NCBI RefSeq assembly: GCF_013167895.1 | Contig: NZ_BLWC01000001.1 | Span: forward strand, 1,922,001-1,986,000 | Source: Streptomyces fulvorobeus | GTDB lineage: Bacteria > Actinomycetota > Actinomycetes > Streptomycetales > Streptomycetaceae | Direction of reading: 5' to 3' | Length of the DNA stretch: 64,000 nt | Shown: piece by piece, positions 14,677-22,224 of the stretch | Position numbering within the stretch: the stretch's first letter is position 1 | How the letters are laid out: each line of letters opens with the position of its first letter | Made by a program: the position numbers and the translations under genes | The notes under the pieces: model-generated | What the model was told of the DNA's origin: nothing | Seen by the model: only the letters and a program-made list of their open reading frames with translations | Database searches by the model: none

Positions 14677-15920
14677 ATGAGGACACAGACGGAGAACACG
14701 GCGCAGGTGGTGGTGATCGGCGCCGGGATGGCGGGCGCACGGCTCGCCGCCCGGGTCCCCGGGGTCACCGTCATCGGCGAGGAGGAGCACGCCCCGTACA
14801 ACCGGGTGCTGCTGGCGGAGGTGCTGGCCGGGCGGTACGCACCGGACGTGATCGCCCTGCCGCCCGCCGAGGTGCGGCGCGGGGTCCGGGTGGTGCGTAT
14901 CGATCCTGCCGACCGGCTGGTGCACTGCGACGACGGCAGCGTGCTGCGATACGGACGCCTGGTGCTGGCCACCGGTTCCAACCCGGTCCTGCCGCCGCTG
15001 CGCGGTCTGGGGAACACGCTGCCCGACGGGGTGCATCCGTTCCGCACCCTCGACGACTGCCTGGCCCTGCGCGCGGCGGTACGCCCCGGCACACGCGCCG
15101 TCGTCATCGGCGGTGGCCTCCTCGGGGTGTCCGCCGCCCGTGCGCTCGCCGAGTGCGGTGCCCAGGTGGTGCTGGCCCAGCAGGGTGAGCACCTCATGGA
15201 GCGGCAGCTGGACGCGGAGTCCGCGGCGCTGCTGCGGCGCCACCTCGAAGCCCTCGGGTCGAGGTGCACACCGAGTGCCGCGTCCGCGGACTGCGCTGCT
15301 CCGACTCCGCGGTCCGCGCGGTGGAACTCGCCGACGGCTACGAGCTGGAGGCCGAGATCACGGTGCTGGCCTGCGGGGTCCGCCCCCGCACGGGGCTGGC
15401 GCTCGCCGCCGGTCTCGACGTCCGCAAGGGCATCGTGGTGGACGACGAACTGCGCACGTCCGACCCGTACATCCACGCGGTCGGCGACTGCGCCGAGCAC
15501 GACTCCACCGTCTACGGGCTGGCGGGCGCCGCGCTGGAACAGGCGGACGTGCTCGCCGACGTACTGGCCGAGCGGCCCGCCCGCTACACCGGCACCCGGG
15601 CCCTGACCCGGCTGACCCTGCGCTCCCCCGCCCCGGTGCTCGCCGCCGCACCCGCCCCCGCCGCCCCGGTCACCGGGGCGCTCGACCTGGCCGCGTTCGG
15701 TGACTCCCGGCCGCTGCCGGGCGACGACGTGATCCGGCTGGCCGACGCCACCAGGGGCGCGTACCGCTCGGTCGTCGTCCGCGGCGACCGGCTGGCCGGC
15801 GGGGTGCTGTTCGGCGATCTGGGCGCGGTCGGGACCCTCGCCCGCACCTGGCAGAACGACGAGCCGCTGCCCGCCGACATGTCCCTGCTCCACCTGCTCA
15901 CCAACGACGGAGGTCTCTGA
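14677..15920 (+). CDS. FAD/NAD(P)-dependent nitrite reductase subunit (NasB/NirB-like flavoprotein), frameshifted in this sequence
   Basis: About 414 residues when read through one frameshift. The N-terminal Rossmann motif VVVIGAGMAGARLAAR binds FAD, VLATGSNP and the NAD-binding VVIGGGLLGVSAARALAECG follow, and after the shift come VLACGVRPRTGLALAAG, IHAVGDCAEH and a C-terminal domain. It resembles the flavoprotein half of NirB and lacks siroheme and [4Fe-4S] sites. It probably passes electrons from NAD(P)H to NasA or assists NirB. The frame breaks at 15256-15258, where GCCCTCGGG-TCGAGG should read GGGG; one missing G restores LEALGVEVHTECR. This is probably a base-calling error. It overlaps the nirB start region by one base spacing. 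Confidence 0.82.
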
Positions 15921-15921
15921 G

Positions 15922-18507
15922 ATGCCGGTGCCCACTACCCCGAACGCTCCCGCCGCAGGAGTACCGACGATCGTGGTCGTCGGGCACGGCATGGTCGGCC
16001 AGCGGTTCCTTGAGGCACTCGCCGACCGGGGTCTGACCGCGGCGGCGGGCACCGCCCGGGTCGTGGTGCTCTGCGAGGAGCCCCGCCCGGCGTACGACCG
16101 GGTCCAGCTGACCTCGTACTTCTCCGGGAGGACCCCGGACGACCTCTCCCTCGTCGAGCCGGACTTCATGGCGCGGCACGGCATCGAGCTGCACCTCGGC
16201 GACCCGGCCGAGACCGTCGACCGCGAGACGCGCCGGGTGGTCTCCCGTTCCGGGCTGAGCTTCACCTACGACACGCTCGTCCTGGCGACCGGCTCGTACC
16301 CGTTCGTACCGCCGGTCCCCGGCAAGGACGCCGAGGGGTGCTTCGTCTACCGCACCATCGAGGACCTGCTCGCCATCGAGGAGTACGCGAAGACGGCGAC
16401 GACGGGCGCGGTGGTCGGCGGCGGGCTGCTCGGCCTGGAGGCGGCCGGGGCGCTCAAGGGGCTCGGGCTGGACACGCACGTGGTGGAGTTCGCACCCCGG
16501 CTGATGCCGGTCCAGGTCGACGCGGGCGGTGGCGCCGCGCTGCTGCGCACCATCGAGAACATGGGCCTCACCGTCCACACCGGCGTCGGTACGCAGGAGG
16601 TCACCGCGGACGAGCGGGGCGCGGTGAACGGCATGAACCTCTCCGACGGCTCCTCCCTCGCCACGGACCTCGTGGTCTTCTCGGCGGGCGTGCGGCCCCG
16701 CGACCAGCTGGCCCGTGACTGCGGACTGGCGGTAGGCCAGCGCGGCGGCATCATCGTCGACGAGGAGTGCCGTACGTCCGACGGCGACGTGTTCGCGATC
16801 GGCGAGTGCGCCCTGGCGTCGGACGGCCGGGTCTACGGGCTGGTGGCCCCGGGTTACGAGATGGCGCAGACGGTGGCCGGGGTGATCGCGGGTGAGACGG
16901 CCTCGTTCACCGGCGCGGACCTGTCGACCAAGCTGAAGCTGCTCGGGGTGGACGTGGCCTCGTTCGGTGACGCGCACGGCGCGGCCGAAGGCTGCCTCGA
17001 CGTCGTCTACTCGGACTCCCGCTCGGGGGTCTACAAGAAGCTGGTGATCGGCCAGGACGGCACCCTGCTGGGTGGGGTGCTCGTCGGGGACGCCGACCAG
17101 TACGGCACGCTGCGGCCGATGACGGGCACGGTGCTGCCCGTCGCGCCGGAGCAGCTGGTGCTGCCCGCGGGCGCGGGCGGTCCGGTGACCCTGGGCCCGT
17201 CCTCGCTGCCGGACGACGCGGTGATCTGCTCCTGCCACAACGTGACCAAGGGCGCGATCTGCGAGCACACCACCCTGCCCGAGGTGAAGAAGTGCACCAA
17301 GGCCGGTACCGGCTGCGGGAGTTGCGTCAAGGTCATCGGCCAGCTGCTGCCGCAGAGCGCGGACAAGGGCCTGTGCGGCTGCTTCCCGTACACCCGCAGC
17401 GAGCTGTACGAGATCGTCAGGACGCTGGGCGCCACCTCGTACGCGGCGCTGCTGGACTCGCACGGCCGGCCCGCGGCGCGCGGCGGGGACGGCTGCGAGA
17501 TCTGCAAGCCGACGGTCGGCTCCATCATCGCCTCGCTGGCGCCCACGCTCGGCGCGAGCGGCTATGTGCTGGACGGCGAGCAGGCGGCCCTCCAGGACAC
17601 CAACGACCACTTCCTGGCCAACCTCCAGCGCAACGGCTCGTACTCGATCGTGCCGCGCATCCCGGGCGGCGAGATCACCCCGGAGAAGCTGATCGTCATC
17701 GGTGAGGTGGCCCGGGACTTCGGGCTCTACACGAAGATCACCGGAGGCCAGCGCATCGACATGTTCGGCGCCCGCGTCGACCAGCTGCCGCTGATCTGGA
17801 CCCGGCTCGTGGACGCGGGCTTCGAGTCCGGGCACGCCTACGGGAAGTCGCTGCGGACGGTCAAGTCCTGTGTCGGGCAGACCTGGTGCCGCTACGGCGT
17901 GCAGGACTCGGTGAAGATGGCCATCGACCTGGAGCTGCGCTACCGGGGCCTGCGCTCCCCGCACAAGCTGAAGTCGGCGGTGTCGGGCTGCGCCCGCGAG
18001 TGCGCCGAGGCGCGCGGCAAGGACTTCGGGATCATCGCCACCGCCAACGGCTGGAACCTGTACGTCGGCGGCAACGGCGGCGCCGAACCGCGCCACGCCG
18101 ACCTGCTGGCCCAGGACCTCTCCGACGCCGAACTGGTGCGTCTCATCGACCGGTTCCTGATGTTCTACATCCGCACGGCGGAACGGCTGGAGCGCACGTC
18201 GACCTGGCTGGACCGGATCGAGGGCGGCCTCGACCACGTGCGCGACGTCGTGGTCCACGACTCGCTGGGGATCTGCGCCGAGCTGGAGCGGCTGATGTCC
18301 GACCACGTCGCCGGCTACCGCGACGAGTGGTCCGAGACCATCAACGACCCCGAGCGGCTGCGCCGCTTCGTCACCTTCGTCAACGCACCCGACGCACCCG
18401 ACCCCTCGGTGAAGTTCGTCCCCGAGCGGGACCAGGTCAAGCCCGACCTGGACATCCTCGCGGGACCGGTGCTCGCCATCCGCACGCTTGAAGGGACCGC
18501 ATCCTGA
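15922..18507 (+). CDS. nirB: Assimilatory NAD(P)H nitrite reductase large subunit
   Basis: An 861-residue protein converting nitrite to ammonium with six electrons. Domains in order: FAD domain (IVVVGHGMVGQRFLEAL, residues about 15-150), NAD domain (GAVVGGGLLGLEAAGALKG), small BFD-like [2Fe-2S] elements around residue 435 (ICSCHNVTKGAICEHTT; CTKAGTGCGSC) and 527 (CEICKPTVG), ferredoxin-half domain, and siroheme/[4Fe-4S] domain. The last carries SCVGQTWCRYG near residue 648 and VSGCARECAEA, giving C-x5-C and C-x3-C ligands. It starts one base after the preceding gene and is coupled to nirD through TGATG. Siroheme could come from the chelatase at the left of the window. Confidence 0.96.
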   Translation: MPVPTTPNAPAAGVPTIVVVGHGMVGQRFLEALADRGLTAAAGTARVVVLCEEPRPAYDRVQLTSYFSGRTPDDLSLVEPDFMARHGIELHLGDPAETVDRETRRVVSRSGLSFTYDTLVLATGSYPFVPPVPGKDAEGCFVYRTIEDLLAIEEYAKTATTGAVVGGGLLGLEAAGALKGLGLDTHVVEFAPRLMPVQVDAGGGAALLRTIENMGLTVHTGVGTQEVTADERGAVNGMNLSDGSSLATDLVVFSAGVRPRDQLARDCGLAVGQRGGIIVDEECRTSDGDVFAIGECALASDGRVYGLVAPGYEMAQTVAGVIAGETASFTGADLSTKLKLLGVDVASFGDAHGAAEGCLDVVYSDSRSGVYKKLVIGQDGTLLGGVLVGDADQYGTLRPMTGTVLPVAPEQLVLPAGAGGPVTLGPSSLPDDAVICSCHNVTKGAICEHTTLPEVKKCTKAGTGCGSCVKVIGQLLPQSADKGLCGCFPYTRSELYEIVRTLGATSYAALLDSHGRPAARGGDGCEICKPTVGSIIASLAPTLGASGYVLDGEQAALQDTNDHFLANLQRNGSYSIVPRIPGGEITPEKLIVIGEVARDFGLYTKITGGQRIDMFGARVDQLPLIWTRLVDAGFESGHAYGKSLRTVKSCVGQTWCRYGVQDSVKMAIDLELRYRGLRSPHKLKSAVSGCARECAEARGKDFGIIATANGWNLYVGGNGGAEPRHADLLAQDLSDAELVRLIDRFLMFYIRTAERLERTSTWLDRIEGGLDHVRDVVVHDSLGICAELERLMSDHVAGYRDEWSETINDPERLRRFVTFVNAPDAPDPSVKFVPERDQVKPDLDILAGPVLAIRTLEGTAS

Positions 18508-18875
18508 TGACCGTACAGACGGTACGAGTGACCCCGTCCGCAGAGGGCGCCCGGGTGATCCAGCTCGCCGACGGCGACGGCTGGTTCACGGTCTGCGACC
18601 GCTCGCTGCTGACCCCTGGGCGCGGCGTCGCGGCCCTGCTCCCGGACGGCCGGCAGGTCGCGCTCTTCGTGGACCGGTCGGGGCGGACGTACGCGATCGA
18701 CAACCGCGATCCGTTCACCGGCGCGTACGTGCTCTCGCGGGGCCTGGTCGGCTCGTCGGACGGCAGGCCGTTCGTCGCCTCGCCCCTGCTGAAGCAGCGG
18801 TTCGACCTGGCGACGGGGAGCTGCCTGGACGACGACGAGGTCTCCGTGGCGGTCTTCGGAGTCCGGGCGGACTGA
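18507..18875 (+). CDS. nirD: Nitrite reductase small subunit (Rieske-like fold)
   Basis: A 122-residue NirD protein, starting inside the nirB stop (TGATG). It has the Rieske-type beta fold signature (RQVALFVDRSGRTYAIDNRDPF, SRGLVGSSDGRPFVASPLLK, FDLATGSCLDDD) but lacks the C-x-H and C-x2-H ligands. This is normal for NirD, which has no iron-sulfur cluster. It forms the assimilatory nitrite reductase with NirB. Last gene of the operon. Confidence 0.95.
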   Translation: MTVQTVRVTPSAEGARVIQLADGDGWFTVCDRSLLTPGRGVAALLPDGRQVALFVDRSGRTYAIDNRDPFTGAYVLSRGLVGSSDGRPFVASPLLKQRFDLATGSCLDDDEVSVAVFGVRAD

Positions 18876-18995
18876 CCGCGTGCGCGGAGCGTTCACCGTC
18901 CGTTGCCGCTGCGGCAACTGCGCCGCTCTACTGTCCTGACGCGCGACCCGCCGGCCGACCGGACGGCGGGCCCTCACGTCACCTGTGGAGTGATC

Positions 18996-20162
18996 GTGGA
19001 ACGTCGGACCTTCCTGCGCACAGCGGTGATCGGCAGCTCGGCAGCCGCCTTCGGCGGCACCCTGTGGCGAGGCGCCGCCTTCGCCGCCCCGGCCCAGCCG
19101 GCCCCCGGCCCGTACGGCGCACTCCAGCCGGCCAACGCCAACGGCATCCTGCTGCCGAGCGGGTTCACCAGCCGGATCGTCGCCCGCTCCGGGCAGACCG
19201 TCCCCGGCACCTCGTACACCTGGCACAGCGCGCCGGACGGCGGCGCCACCTTCGCCAACGGCACCGGCTGGATCTACGTCTCCAACGCCGAGGTCTCCGC
19301 GTCAAGCGGGGGCGGCGCCAGCGCGCTGCGCTTCAACTCCGCGGGCACCGTCGTCTCGGCCTCCCGCATCCTGTCCGGCACCAACATCAACTGCGCCGGG
19401 GGCAGCACCCCGTGGAACACCTGGCTCTCCTGCGAGGAGGTCAGCCGCGGCTTCGTGTACGAGACCGACCCGTGGGGTGTCAAAGCGGCCGTGCAGCGCC
19501 CCGCGATGGGCCGCTTCAAGCACGAGGCGGCCGCGGCCGACGCCGACCACGGTTACGTCTACCTCACCGAGGACGAGTCGGACGGCCGCTTCTACCGCTT
19601 CCGGCCCACCACCTGGGGCAACCTGTCGAGCGGCACCCTCCAGGTGCTGGTGGCGGGCACCGCCACCTCCGGCCCGGTGACCTGGGCCAACGTCCCCGAC
19701 CCTGACGGCTCACCCACCCAGACCCGCTACCAGGTCTCCGGCGCTAAGGTCTTCAACGGCGGTGAGGGCTGCTTCTACGCGGCGGGCACCTGCTGGTTCA
19801 CCACGAAGGGCGACAACCGGGTGTGGGCGTACGACGCCAACACCTCCTCGCTCTCCCTGGCCTACGACGACTCCCTCGTCACCAGCGGTACGGCCCCGCT
19901 GACGGGCGTCGACAACGTCACCCGGTCGGGCTCCGGCGACCTGTACGTCGCGGAGGACGGCGGCAACATGGAGATCTGCCTGATCACCCCGGCCGGCACC
20001 ATCGCCCCGTTCCTGCGGATCAGCGGCCAGTCCGGCTCGGAGATCACGGGCCCGGCCTTCTCCCCCGACGGACGGCGCCTCTACTTCTCCTCGCAGCGCG
20101 GGACGAGCGGGAGTTCGTCCGGCGGCATCACCTACGAGGTGACCGGGCCGTTCCGCGGCTGA
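18996..20162 (+). CDS. Tat-exported PhoX-like (DUF839) protein
   Basis: A 388-residue secreted protein with a twin-arginine signal (ERRTFLRTAVIGSSAAAFGG, cleaved near AFAAPAQP). It belongs to the DUF839/PhoX group, beta-propeller calcium/iron-dependent phosphatases. Landmarks are SYTWHSAPDGGATF, NTWLSCEEVSRGFVYETDP, GRFKHEAAAADADHGYVYLTEDE, VSGAKVFNGGEGCFYAAGTCWFTTKGDN and GPAFSPDGRRLYFSSQRG. The GTG start lies five bases after GGAG; another GTG six bases upstream is possible. It follows nirD by about 120 bases and is probably independent. Phosphatase activity is inferred from family; many members are uncharacterised. Confidence 0.82.
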   Translation: MERRTFLRTAVIGSSAAAFGGTLWRGAAFAAPAQPAPGPYGALQPANANGILLPSGFTSRIVARSGQTVPGTSYTWHSAPDGGATFANGTGWIYVSNAEVSASSGGGASALRFNSAGTVVSASRILSGTNINCAGGSTPWNTWLSCEEVSRGFVYETDPWGVKAAVQRPAMGRFKHEAAAADADHGYVYLTEDESDGRFYRFRPTTWGNLSSGTLQVLVAGTATSGPVTWANVPDPDGSPTQTRYQVSGAKVFNGGEGCFYAAGTCWFTTKGDNRVWAYDANTSSLSLAYDDSLVTSGTAPLTGVDNVTRSGSGDLYVAEDGGNMEICLITPAGTIAPFLRISGQSGSEITGPAFSPDGRRLYFSSQRGTSGSSSGGITYEVTGPFRG

Positions 20163-20188
20163 CTCCCCCGCCCGGCGGCCGTGGTGGG

Positions 20189-20599
20189 TCAGGACCGGCC
20201 CTCCACCGCCGCCGGGTCCATCCACATGACCTCCCAGATGTGGTGGTCGGGGTCCTGGAAGGAGCGGCCGTACATGGTGCCGTAGTCCATGGGCTCGTTG
20301 GCCGGCGAGCCACCGGCGGCGAGTGCGGCGTCGGCGAGCTCGTCGACCTTCTCGCGGCTCTCCGCGCTCAGACAGAGGATCACCTCGGTCGACTTCCCGG
20401 CGTCGGCGATCTCCTTCCTGGTGAACTCCTTGAACTTCGGCTCGGTGATCAGCATGGCGTAGATCGTGTCGCTGATGACCAGGCAGGCGGTCGTCTCGTC
20501 ACTGAACTGCGGGTTGGTGCTGAAGCCGAGCTTCGCGAAGAAGCCCTTCGTCGTCTCCAGGTCCTTGACCGGCAGGTTCACGAAGATCATCTGAGGCAT
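20189..20599 (-). CDS. VOC-family (glyoxalase/bleomycin resistance-like) protein
   Basis: A 136-residue vicinal oxygen chelate protein. Starts MPQMIFVNLPVKDLETTKGFF, contains FAKLGFSTNPQFSD, YAMLITEPKFKEF and ends FQDPDHHIWEVMWMDP, the paired beta-alpha-beta-beta-beta layout of one VOC unit. This subgroup is often annotated as lactoylglutathione lyase-like or extradiol dioxygenase-like, without known substrate. Monocistronic, downstream of the ArsR-type regulator on the same strand by about 120 bases. Confidence 0.87.
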   Translation of the reverse strand: MPQMIFVNLPVKDLETTKGFFAKLGFSTNPQFSDETTACLVISDTIYAMLITEPKFKEFTRKEIADAGKSTEVILCLSAESREKVDELADAALAAGGSPANEPMDYGTMYGRSFQDPDHHIWEVMWMDPAAVEGRS

Positions 20600-20718
20600 G
20601 ACGTCCCACTCTCCTTCTGTGCGGTGCTTTCGATGGTTAGACGGCCCGGGCGCACGGAAGTCATCGCTCCCGCGGCGAGAAGAATCTTCCGGGCGGGGCG
20701 TGGGGGCCGGCCCGGGGC

Positions 20719-21720
20719 TCAGGACAGGGCGAGCGGGGCGCCGCCCCTGAGCAGCGATCCGCCCAGCGGCGTGAGCGTGTGCAGCACCGAGCTGCCGGTG
20801 CGCAGGGTGCGGACCAGGCCCGCTTCGCGCAGGACACAGGCGTGCTGGCTGGCCGACGCCATGGACACCCCGGCCCTGCGGGCGAGCTCACTGGTCGTGC
20901 AGCCGTTGTCGATGGCCGCGAGCACGGACGAGCGGGTGTTCCCCAGGAGCCTGCCGAGCCAGGGGCCCGGTTCGGCGAAGACGGGTGCTCCCGGGTGGGT
21001 GACCGGGTAGACGAGGACCGGCATGAGTCCGGGGTCCCGGTAGACCACCGGGGTGCCTCGGCAGAAGAAGGACGGCTGGAGCAGCAGTCCGCGCCCGTCG
21101 AGGCGCAGCTCGCGGTCGACGGGGTAGTCCGCCTCCAGCACCGGTGCCCGCCAGCGGATCATCGGCGGCAGACCGGCGAGGAGTTCGTCGGCGCCGCCGT
21201 CGAGCAGGGCCCTGCCCCGTAGGGCCCGGTCGGCCTCCACGCTCGCCTGGATGTGCGGCCAGTACGGCTCGACGGCGGCGCGGTGGTAGCCGCGCAGGGC
21301 CGCGATGAGGCGGCCGAGCGGTTCGGCGCGGCCTTCGGAGAGCGCCTCCACCAGCGCCCCGGGTGTGCGGCCGCCGCGCCGCCCGTGCCCGGCCCCCAGC
21401 TGGGCCAGGTCGCCGTGCAGCCGGCCGGCCGGGGTGTCGCGCAGGGCCTCCATGCCGACGTCCAGCGAGAAGGGCTCGGCGCCCTGCTCGGAAGGCGTGA
21501 GAAAGTCCGGGAAATAGCCGCGCGGTGGAACCACCGCCCCCAGGAGACGTGTTTCACCATTCAACCGGGTCCGGGATTCCGTTCGCCATTTACCGAACAC
21601 CGTGGAAGCACGCCGGTCCCTCAGCCGGTGGAAACTGAGAATTGTTTCCCATAATGCGTCCGGCCGTGTGGCCATCCGCACCTTGGAAAGGTCCATTCCG
21701 GACACATGGATACGCAGCAC
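20719..21720 (-). CDS. ArsR/winged-helix transcriptional regulator with large N-terminal domain
   Basis: A 333-residue regulator. The C-terminal winged helix (about residues 260-325) shows [37 protein letters not shown] and SVLHTLTPLG, typical of ArsR-like DNA-binding domains. The N-terminal 250 residues, with VSGMDLSKVRMATRPDALWE at the start, match the DUF5937-type effector region seen in many Streptomyces ArsR-like proteins; no Cys metal site is obvious. A long, structured upstream intergenic region precedes it. Target genes are unknown; the downstream VOC gene is a candidate. Confidence 0.85.
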   Translation of the reverse strand: MLRIHVSGMDLSKVRMATRPDALWETILSFHRLRDRRASTVFGKWRTESRTRLNGETRLLGAVVPPRGYFPDFLTPSEQGAEPFSLDVGMEALRDTPAGRLHGDLAQLGAGHGRRGGRTPGALVEALSEGRAEPLGRLIAALRGYHRAAVEPYWPHIQASVEADRALRGRALLDGGADELLAGLPPMIRWRAPVLEADYPVDRELRLDGRGLLLQPSFFCRGTPVVYRDPGLMPVLVYPVTHPGAPVFAEPGPWLGRLLGNTRSSVLAAIDNGCTTSELARRAGVSMASASQHACVLREAGLVRTLRTGSSVLHTLTPLGGSLLRGGAPLALS

Positions 21721-21965
21721 CGATCCCCCACCTGTTGCAACCGCAATCGCCCCGATCTAAGGGTATGCATACCGTCACACGACGTCACCACGGGGTTTCG
21801 GCCACAGTTGAAACGTCTCGCTTGCATCCGCCGCACCCGAAAAGCTGTACGACGTCGGGTACGAAACCGGAGCCGCCGAAAGAACGGGCGAAGGCCGTGG
21901 GGGGCTTTGCACGTTCGGCGGCGGTCGGCTCCGGTAGCGGCTCCGTGCCCGGCACGGGTAAGCCG

Positions 21966-22001
21966 GGTGCGGTCCATGGGTGGGGATCCATGGACCGCAC
22001 C
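21966..22001. repeat. Perfect 14-base inverted repeat (hairpin)
   Basis: Arms GGTGCGGTCCATGG and CCATGGACCGCACC separated by eight bases. The stem is perfect and could act as a terminator, RNA stability element or protein-binding dyad. It is not adjacent to a gene end: the nearest stop is ppdK, about 220 bases away. Confidence 0.7.
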
Positions 22002-22107
22002 CCGGTCCTCCGCACGGAATGCGCGCGGGGCGAATCGCGCGTCGGACGAAATAGAACCGCGCTCAACCATTTCCAGGTGACGTCCGCCCCAATACACCGG
22101 GAACACG

Positions 22108-22143
22108 AAGCGGCGGCACCCCCGCACAGGGTGCCGCCGCTTC
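22108..22143 (-). terminator. Intrinsic terminator of ppdK
   Basis: Stem GAAGCGGCGGCACCC/GGGTGCCGCCGCTTC with a six-base loop, about 80 bases after the ppdK stop in its direction of transcription. GAAG/CTTC ends give a short A/U-like flank. Confidence 0.8.
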
Positions 22144-22224
22144 CACAAGCTCCGGGGCCGCCGTCGGTCCGGCGAGGGTCGTACGGTCCGACGGCCGCCC
22201 GGGAGCCGGTCCGTCACCGCCGCG

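Larger units (their letters stand above)
21721..22224. other. Structured intergenic region between regulator and ppdK
   Basis: 504 bases with no convincing gene. Open frames here show no conserved protein. The segment contains three hairpin-forming elements (bulged arms at 21867-21934, GTGCCCGGCAC at 21945-21955, and a 14-base stem at 21966-22001) followed by the ppdK terminator. It probably also contains the promoter of the leftward ArsR-type gene. Confidence 0.55.

Noticed and set aside
14677..15920. nasB-like, znuA, uppS, MMPL and lepA as true pseudogenes
   Set aside because: All breaks are one-base losses at G/C runs with full conservation on both sides, and uppS is normally essential; sequence error is the simpler explanation.
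15898..18306. An 802-codon open frame opposite nirB
   Set aside because: Antisense shadow of nirB, with Arg/His/Gly-rich repetitive composition.
18507..18875. nirD lacking Rieske cysteine/histidine ligands
   Set aside because: Absence of the cluster ligands is normal for NirD and is not evidence of decay.
21621..22217. A 198-codon minus-strand open frame, and a 93-codon one inside it, in the ArsR-ppdK gap
   Set aside because: No recognisable family, start without a ribosome-binding site, and they run through inverted repeats; better regarded as noncoding.
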